A DNA stretch of 64,000 bases from Mya arenaria (taxonomy: Eukaryota > Mollusca > Bivalvia > Myida > Myidae), in the NCBI RefSeq assembly GCF_026914265.1, contig NC_069122.1, forward strand, positions 38,367,473 through 38,431,472, written 5' to 3'. The position numbers were made by a program, and so were the translations under genes. The notes beneath the pieces were generated by a model. That model saw only the letters and a program-made list of their open reading frames with translations, searched no databases and was not told the origin of the DNA. This document shows, one piece after another, positions 53,301 to 62,300 of this stretch (its first letter is position 1; each line of letters starts with the position of its first letter).

Positions 53301-56300
53301 TGTGCATTTTACCTTTTTCTGCTTAATCAATGTCAATTATACAAACAATGTTTTTTCATTAGTTTTAGAAGTTTAGAAAAAAAAAGCACCAAGTGTGAAG
53401 TACTTGAAAATGATTAGGCGAAGTAAAAACGATATTGTGGTTACTGCTCCATGCTGCAGGCTAGGTAGGTAGGGGGAACAATTTTTTTTCAAATATATGT
53501 TGTTCAAATTATGTATTTGGTTGTATTGTTTACATGCATACATATTCTGGCATTAAGATTGCCATGCAAGTAACATAATACAAGCTGTAGCACCTTGTAC
53601 AAATAATAGTGCCACATGGTTTATACTGAAATAATGTTTTATTTAATTTCCTTAAAAATGATTGGTTGGGTAACTGGCACCACAATGTTATTTTTGTATG
53701 GCCTTGTACAAAACAAAAAAACATTTTGGAAATGTTTAGAAGAAAGCACTCCGATCAAACATGATTTTTCCTTGTGTACCAAATGAATACATCCAATATG
53801 TTTATAGCTTTGCTTGCGTGTTTTTTTTGGGGGGGGGGGGGTAATTCGGTGCCAAAATAAGCGCCATGGCAATGTCAAAACAAAAAAATGAAAAATTACA
53901 AATTTCTATGTTGAAAAAAACATTAAATAAAAAAGAGTTGAAAACTGATTTCAGTAAGACATTTTACCCCCAAGGTTTCGTTATGTGAAGATGAAATTCA
54001 ATGTTTGTATCATAAGGAACAGACCTTGTTAAAATCTATTACTTTCTCTGTTTTAAGCCATGTGGAGGCTTTTATGGGATTGCACTTGGGCCCCCATTGG
54101 TCAAGGTCACTGTTACTCAAAATAGAAAAAAACAGTTGAAAATGAATACATTTAGTTCAAGTTGCTATTTTGACCTAAGTTGGAGTTAATGGAGACCTTT
54201 TATGAGATTTTGCTTTGGCCTAAGGTCAAGGTCATTGTCACTTTTTCTAAGAATAGAGAAACTGTTGAAACTGAACATGTTTAGTTACTTTTCATTTATT
54301 ATATTATAACTAAACCTTATAAGTTATGGCAAAGAGGGTTAGCCATGCATGCATGGCAAAGGTGGATTTGTTCATGCATTAGTACTGAAAAGTATATTGT
54401 CAACAAAGGAGGCTTAGCCATGCATGCATATTTGTTCATGCATTAGTACTGAAAAGTATATTGTCAACAAAGGAGGCTTAGCCATGCATGCATATTTGTT
54501 CATGCATTAGTACTGAAAAGTATATTGTCAACAAAGGAGGCTTAGCCATGCATGCATATTTGTTCATGCATTAGTACTGAAAAGTATATTGTCAACAAAG
54601 GAGGCTTAGCCATGCATGCATGGCAAAGGTGAGTTTGTACAGATACTCGATAAAACAGGACCACAAATGTATGAACCAAGGGTATTATCAATTTTCAACT
54701 TCATATCTATACTGAAAAATACCTTCTTATCTTAGATTTTATGACTTATACTCATACATTGGCCGAACCAAGAAAATGTTAGTGAAACTGCATGTTCTCT
54801 AATTAATGTCATATTCCGACTTCAGAAAATAGACTGTTTAACTGTTAGTAAAATACAAACATGTTTTCTACCGAGTCATATTTTACTGTAACAGTTTATT
54901 ATTGAAAACCTGGTTTTGTTGCATTGTATTTCCTGGTTTTTATAGCATTAATTTTAATTTCTAGGAAAAACAGGTATGTCCAAATTAAGTCCAAACAATG
55001 GATTCTTTCCAAATCAAAATGACCCTGACCCTCTTCCCAAAATGGTGGCAAAAACCACTGTGCTGAAGTGATAACAATATCCATTTATTTTAAATCAAAG
55101 AAATTGTTTTTGTTGAGTGGGATTTTGGGCCCTCTTTAACAAGATAATATTTTGAATGATATATAGAGTCTGTTAGCTCTGAGTGGTAGAGTAAACAACA
55201 TTACCATAATATATGATAGCATTTATTTTTGTCATGGACTGGTTCAATAGGAAGGTAAACACATTAGGTTCTAAATGATGTTGTTTTTTGTGTTACAATA
55301 AACCAGTCATGAAGGTTTTATTGATATATCGGGTCATTTACATGCATATTCCATGAGTTATTGTTTTCATTTCCAACTTACAATATTAGGGGAATGCCTA
55401 TGTTAGGAGAATTATAGGCCATAAATATTAAGTGAGAAAGATCTTTGCTCTTCCTTAAGTTTTTTGTTTTCATCGAGCAAACAATTGGTACAAGCACTTA
55501 TGTAATAAACATTCTTACTTGTTTATTTTATGGACAATCGAAGGGCTATGTAGTTGGACTTGAATCGTTTATTTATTAAATAAGGATGCATTCTTCTCAC
55601 AAAACGGACATACACATCCGGTCGTGTGATAACTGCTAGAATATAATGAGTCATGCGCTTGCACAAAGCATTTGATAATATGAACAGGTTTATAATGTCA
55701 CTGAATAGGGAAGTTAATATATATTTGAAAACAATGTAAATGTCAATAATATGCATAAATGCCATATTATGCTGAAACAAACTATGTTTTTATTTTCATG
55801 CAGATATTTCATTAAAATTGTTATTAAATTGACATATAGTTAGAAAACTGCACCATATTTTAGCTTAGGCCTAAAAAAAGACATTTGGTTAGGGTTACCT
55901 GACCCTACCTACGAAATCAGCGTGGACCCTATACCGTTTATATAGTCAGTTTGAAAAAAAAAAATGAAAAACTAATAAAAAATAAAAAAAAATGTTTTTT
56001 TAGTGCTTTTCAATATGTAGTTTAAAACATTTAATGCTTTATACAGAAATGACTTTAACACCATTTCTCCAATGATGAAAATTACTTTCTTTTATAAAGC
56101 CTAATAAAAATAAATATATAAAAAAATAATAAGCCTACCTACCCTACCTATTTTTGAAAAGGATGTAACCCTATCCAAACCATATTTTTAGGCCTTAATG
56201 TCATTTATTTTGGTGTCACATGCATATATCATGGGTATAGGTATCATGTAGTCTGGGGGCCTTTTCCCACAGCCTCTATGGTGTCAAACTTACATGTCTG

Positions 56301-59300
56301 CTCTCAAACTCAATCAAGCAATTCTGATCCAGTCTTTACCAAACTTAGTCACAGTTTATTATTGGTATAATATCTCGATTGAGTTTGATCAACAACTAGA
56401 TCCCACAATTCACTTGGAAGAGTTTTGGCCCCTGAATTCGACCAAATTCATTTCATCCACTCTCTAATTTGAGCATTTCTTAATCAAATAGTTACCAAAC
56501 TTGGCCACAATGGCATTATAGTAGACCTTTATTGTCATGGAAAAATAGTTGTCTCAGAGTGGTGAAATGAAATATTTTATTAGTTTGAAGCTGGGTAATA
56601 TGGGTCCAAAACTAGGTCACTAGGTCAAATCTAAATGCTATACTTAATTTATACTGTATCCTTTTATTTCAAACAATTGCAAACAAAACTCACATTTCAT
56701 ACCCAATGCTAATAAGTGTCACTTACTCAGCAGGCATATTGCTTGTTTCGATTGAAATATTTCACCAACACTTGATTTCCATTCCATCTATTTTGCCTTA
56801 TCAGGCGGGCGGATATCAAATCAACGAATTTGCTTTTGTCAGAATGTTATAAGCACTGAAGTATTCCAGATAACATTTATAAACAATAACTAATTATCAT
56901 TTGTTATTTTTATTGCAGAAAGAATATCTCTGGGATAACAGAAAATGCTGGGAAAACTTTCCACATCAAGTAAGTATGAAAATGTTATGCAATTTCAAGG
57001 ATCTAGTTAGTCGGTGAAAATGTAAAGCAAACTTCAAGTAACAAGTTAGTTTGTGAAAATGTTAAGCAAACTTCAAGTATCTAGTAAGTCTGTGAAAATG
57101 TTAAAACAAACTTCAAGTATCTAGTTAGTCTGTAAAAATGTTTTGCAAAAGTGACCCCGGGTATATTCTGGTTGTATCCTGTATTTCCCTCTGTTTCAGG
57201 ACGTGACCCCCCGGTACATTCTGGTTGTATCCTGTATTTCCCTCTGTTTCAGGACGTGACCCCCGGTATATTCTGGTCGTATCCTGTATTTCCCTCTGTT
57301 TCAGGACGTGACCCCCGGTATATTCTGGTTGTATCCTATATTTCTCTCTGTTTCAGGACGTGACCCCCAGTATATTCTGGTTGTATCCTATATTTCCCTC
57401 TGTTTCAGGACGTGACCTCCGCTTTATTCTGGTTGTATCCTATATTTCCCTCTATTTCAGGACGTGACCCCCAGTATATTCTGGTTGTATCCTGTATTTC
57501 CCTCTGTTTCAGGACGTGACCCCCGGTATATTCTGGTTGTATCCTATATTTTCCTCTATTTCAGGACGTGACCCCAAGTATATTCTGGTTGTATCCTATA
57601 TTTTCCTCTATTTCAGGACGTGACCCCCGGTATATTCTGGTTGTATCCTATATTTTCCTCTATTTCAGGACGTGACCCCCGGTATATTCTGGTTGTATCC
57701 TATATTTTCCTCTATTTCAGGACGTGACCCCCGGTATATTCTGGTTGTATCCTATATTTTCCTCTATTTCAGGACGTAACCCCCGGTATATTCTGGTTGT
57801 ATCTTATATTTTCCTCTATTTCAGGACGTAACCCCCGGTATATTCTGGTACTACATTATAGAGCTAGGGTTCTACCTTTCACTCATGTTCTCACAGTTTC
57901 TAGATGTCAAAAGAAAAGTAAGTTTGAGTTTTAAAGTACAAATAAATAATTTGTAATCTTGTCTAATGTTTTGGAGAAGAAGTTGATACGCTGTCGAGTT
58001 GTTAATGTCATACACAAAATAAAACACTGGGCAAAGTTTAAGAACAGTTCAAGATGATCATAAGAAACTTAGTTATCAAGTGAACTTTGATAATATGCGC
58101 AAGTGTAGCAGGACCCATGATATGTAAATGAAATAGACACCATTTGAATGTCTGAAACATTCAATAATTTTAGCCTGTTGTCATAACCCTTGTTAACCGT
58201 TGATCTCACAGATCGAAAGACTGCTGCCACTTTGATGAACTGGGTATTTTGAAATATGTGACTCTATAACTATTCAAGGGATTTGATCTGTCCGGGCAAT
58301 TGTGGAATTCAGCAATTCTAATGGCTCCTTGGACCCCCCCCCCCCAAAAAAAAAGCCAATTTTGTTTCTGCGGCTGAGTGCTTCAACCCCTTTGGACCAA
58401 AAGCTACATGGAACCCATCACACAAATGTTCAGTGTCAGCCCTTCAGCAGCCATATCAAAAATAAGATCCTTTTATTTTCAAAACAGCAGGAACTCACAC
58501 AGTCGGTTACTGTCAAAACCTTTTGAATAAGTCAAACTGACTGCGCAGATGTGTCAGGGTTGTACCATTAGACCTTCTCCTGTGAAATATGGTACAATGA
58601 TTCAGAACGTGTTTAATGTTTAACTGGTTGACATTTATTTGCAAACAATAGTAATATTATGCACATGAATATAGAATTTAAGTTTCCCCCCCGAAATCCG
58701 GATTGAGATTTTTTATCTTCAGTCGTCAAGATTGTTTTTTCCTTGGACAATCATAAGCAACAATTAAACAGAAAACAGTCTAGTAGGAAGTACATTGACA
58801 TTAATATAAGTGACTTTGGAAACATTTTCAAAAGGTGTCTAAGCCCCTTCAACCATCTTTTGGGCACGAATCCCTCATATTCAAACAGTCTGCCACTGGC
58901 TATCTTTTCTGATTGACAATTATCAGCTGTCTGAACCCCGGAAAATATTTCCTATGAAACATCTGATCATCAATACTGATCTTTACTGTATAGTAATTAT
59001 TTTTTTAACCTTCGCCATATAAAAAAGTCAAGGCCATTTGATGTGAACAACATCATGTTTAAATCTGCACTCTCACAGATTTACCGTTTTGACAACTTCT
59101 TAATTTTTTGTCTTGGAATGAGCCAATTTTGGCGTTAATATCTGCAAACCAGTGATTAAAAACTGCTGACAAAAGATCAGACCGCAGATTTTCATATTTC
59201 CGTTCGAAAATTAATGTTTAATGGCCAAAAGCTTTACCAACAGTTTTAGAAAAATGCATAAAACATCAATTTTTGAACTTAAGTATGAAAACTGTGATCT

Positions 59301-62300
59301 GATTTTTTGTCAGCAGTCTTGTATCACTGGTTTCCATGCAATTTCGCATAAATTGGCTCGTTCAAAACGTTCAATCTGATAATGCAGCTTTAACATTATT
59401 TTAGCATCCTCTTCTTCTTTTCCTTAAATATGAGACTAGGCCATTTGATGTCAACAACATGTTTTGTATCGCTCGTGGCATTGGTGATGTCGTTATATGA
59501 ACACAGTTTAAACATGCTGTAAATAATGAACCTTGAGTAAGATTGATTTAATAAACTATTTGTCTGGGAGCGTTATGATAATTTGAAACTGGAATTCTGA
59601 AAATAAGGCATATTGAGAACCTTATATTTAAATAAAACAATAAAATATAGTGACTATGGCAACTGGCAAACACACATTAAATCAAGACTACAGATTTATT
59701 AAAAGATGCCTGTCACTTGTATCATTTTGAAAACAATTATTTTTACAATCAACTCAAGTCCCTTGACTTAAGTTCTGTATTACATTATTGTCGTTGAAAT
59801 CTATATAATTTCTTATGTTTTGTTGTTCTATGATTTATGTGTGCATCTTTGCGTAATTAGTAGTAAAGAAGATACTTCAGTTCATAATTGTTGCTTTCTG
59901 AAGAAATTCTGCAATTTTTTGCTTAGGCCTAAAAAAATATATATGTGTTTAGAGAAACACGACCTGGCAATACCCCTTGACCCTAGAGGTGTTTTTTTTT
60001 TCGACCATAGATTTAAAAAAAATCTGTTTTGTAGTTGTTGTTGACCATTTGTACAGGTTACAATTAAAAACATGTAAAGTATTTATTAGTAAAATACAAT
60101 TTACTGATAATATCACATTAAGGCCTAAAAATATAATAAATTTAGTTTGGGTTACCCGATCCTACATATGCAATCTACCGTTTTTATAGTCAGTTGTAAT
60201 TGAATTGTAATATGAACTGTCAAAGCTAAATTTATACAGAAGATGACTTTAATACCATTTCAAATGAAGACAGGAATATGATGTATATACAAACCATTTT
60301 TATTTCTTTTGCTTTGTTGTTTTAACTGGATTTATTAACGAAACAAACCAACAACTACTTTGTCCCTGCACTTGTAACCTAGCATTTTTGATACCGTTGC
60401 CCTAAACTCAGATATTTTCTAAGGCCTAACAATTAATTTTAAAGTCTAAAAACACATGTTTCCATGTAAACATAATTTCCCATGGTGATAATGTTGAACC
60501 TGGCACTTAAAAGAGATGTTGAATGATTTGCTATACTCTTGTACACATGAGAGGAATAAATGCAATTAGGGGTATATATTTTTATTTGTTATGATCTAGA
60601 TAAACATATTTTCCATGAAAATAAGGTGACAATTAGGTAATATTTGAGAATGAAGAATGTTTAAAAAGAGCATTGAGAAGGAATTGAAAAACGATTGATT
60701 TTCAGAAATAATTAAACGGATTATTGATTTATTATTAAAAAATCTTAATTTCACAAAATAGTTTAAAGTAAGTAAACCTAACAATGAACAAAATTGAAAT
60801 CAAATTGGGAGTTTAAACATTTGTAGATTTGATTGTTCAGAGTGTTGTTAACGTTAACGACGTTGTTAAGGACATTGTTGTTGAATTTGAAATCTTTATT
60901 GCTATGAAAGTTTAATGGATACACATGTGATCTGCCGTATTTTTAACTAGATTTGAGACAACTGTTTCAGCTGCACTTGTTTTATTCAAAGATATGAGCA
61001 AATGAAAAAATAGTTCAACTTTAAAATTAACAACGGTGAAGTTATTAACGATTGTAACTTTAACAAAGTTCTGAACAATCGGGCAATTCGTTCGGGCTAT
61101 ATCATTATTTCATTTGATATGTATATATGTATTTTATCCAGAAATTTAATGAATGTCATTGCATTATTAAGTATTCAGTTAATATCAGTTTTTGCAAAAA
61201 TGTTTAATGTTTCGTAAAACACTATTCGACAGAAAACGGAATGATGCAGAATTTATTTTGTTTTAATGAGCACAAATTTGTAAGAACCTAGACATACAAT
61301 ACAATGTAATTCTTGTAAAATTTGCTTAATACCCTTTCACAGGCATATTATTAGTTAACAAACTATAATAACGAGCAATTAGCTGTTTTGAGATAGAAGA
61401 TGAGAGATATTAAACCTCAATAACTAGTTATTACGGTGAGATGTTTTTTACACGGCATTTCAATACTAGATTACAGGGATGGTTAAATTCAGTATTAATC
61501 CTGAAATGAGGAAAGAGAGCCTCCAATTACAGACTATTCAACAGTTGAAATGCATTAGATAGTAAGAAGTATTATTAAATGGATCTAAATGGCCTTGAAA
61601 GGGATTTTAACAGGGGTCTTAGCCCGTAAATTCTGCTTTTGGTCTGCGAGTGTAATCTTAAAGCCAAAATATGACATTCGGATGTTACTTGTCTTTAACT
61701 TAATTTTAGACAATGGGCTTCTTGACTGTTTAAAACATCACAATATATCCACGTATAATTTGGCCCTATAGTTTCCATTCTTTTACTGGTACACATATTA
61801 CAAGAGAAAATGGGCTCATGACTGTGTAGCAAGGCCCATAACTCGGACTTCAATAATTGTTATGCCCTGTTTTGACTGAAAATCCCACAGAGGAGAGTAT
61901 TGGGTGTTTTCTTTTGTAGTTCTCTTGTTATTGTTAATTTTATTTATTTTTTCCAGGACTTTTTTGAGATGTTTCTACACCACATAGCGACAGTGTTACT
62001 CCTTAGTTTCTCGTACATGGGCAATTATTTACGCGTGGGAACTCTCGTACTGTTGATACATGACTGTGCCGACTTCTGGGTGGAGGTGAGTGGAGCGTTA
62101 TTCCATATTAATAATATACTAGCGGGCGAAAAAAAGAGAAACTGTGCAAGATACGAAATCTGTCTGAAGTGTTTGTAAGTTATTCACATGCTGGTCTTCA
62201 TTAAGGTTGAAGGGTACTATCAAAAAAGGACAGGGTGATGCACCCTTCTATAACTTTTCACTTATTTTGGTCTTGGTCGTCCAGTTAACGCAGTCACTCT

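Larger units (their letters stand above)
50248..56918 (+). other. Ceramide synthase intron 4
   Basis: 6.7 kb, donor GAT/GTAAGT, acceptor ATTGCAG/AAAG. It contains two family-A MITEs, two family-B MITEs, two SINEs, a 64-bp minisatellite and two decayed dispersed repeats. No other exon is seen. Confidence 0.85.
56970..57824 (+). other. Ceramide synthase intron 5, composed of splice-site-derived minisatellites
   Basis: An 855-bp intron between exons 56919-56969 and 57825-57917. Its first ~175 bp are a ~39-bp repeat resembling the exon-5 donor, and nearly all the rest is a 52-bp repeat containing the exon-6 acceptor. Almost no unique intron sequence remains. Confidence 0.9.
57918..61956 (+). other. 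Ceramide synthase intron 6
   Basis: 4.0 kb, donor AAA/GTAAGT, acceptor TTTCCAG/GACT. It contains one family-A MITE and one or two family-B MITEs. 60430-61950 is AT-rich with nothing recognisable. Confidence 0.85.

Noticed and set aside
57151..57363. Open frame repeating PGIFW-type residues
   Set aside because: Produced by the 52-bp splice-acceptor minisatellite; frame changes each unit, so it is not a protein repeat.
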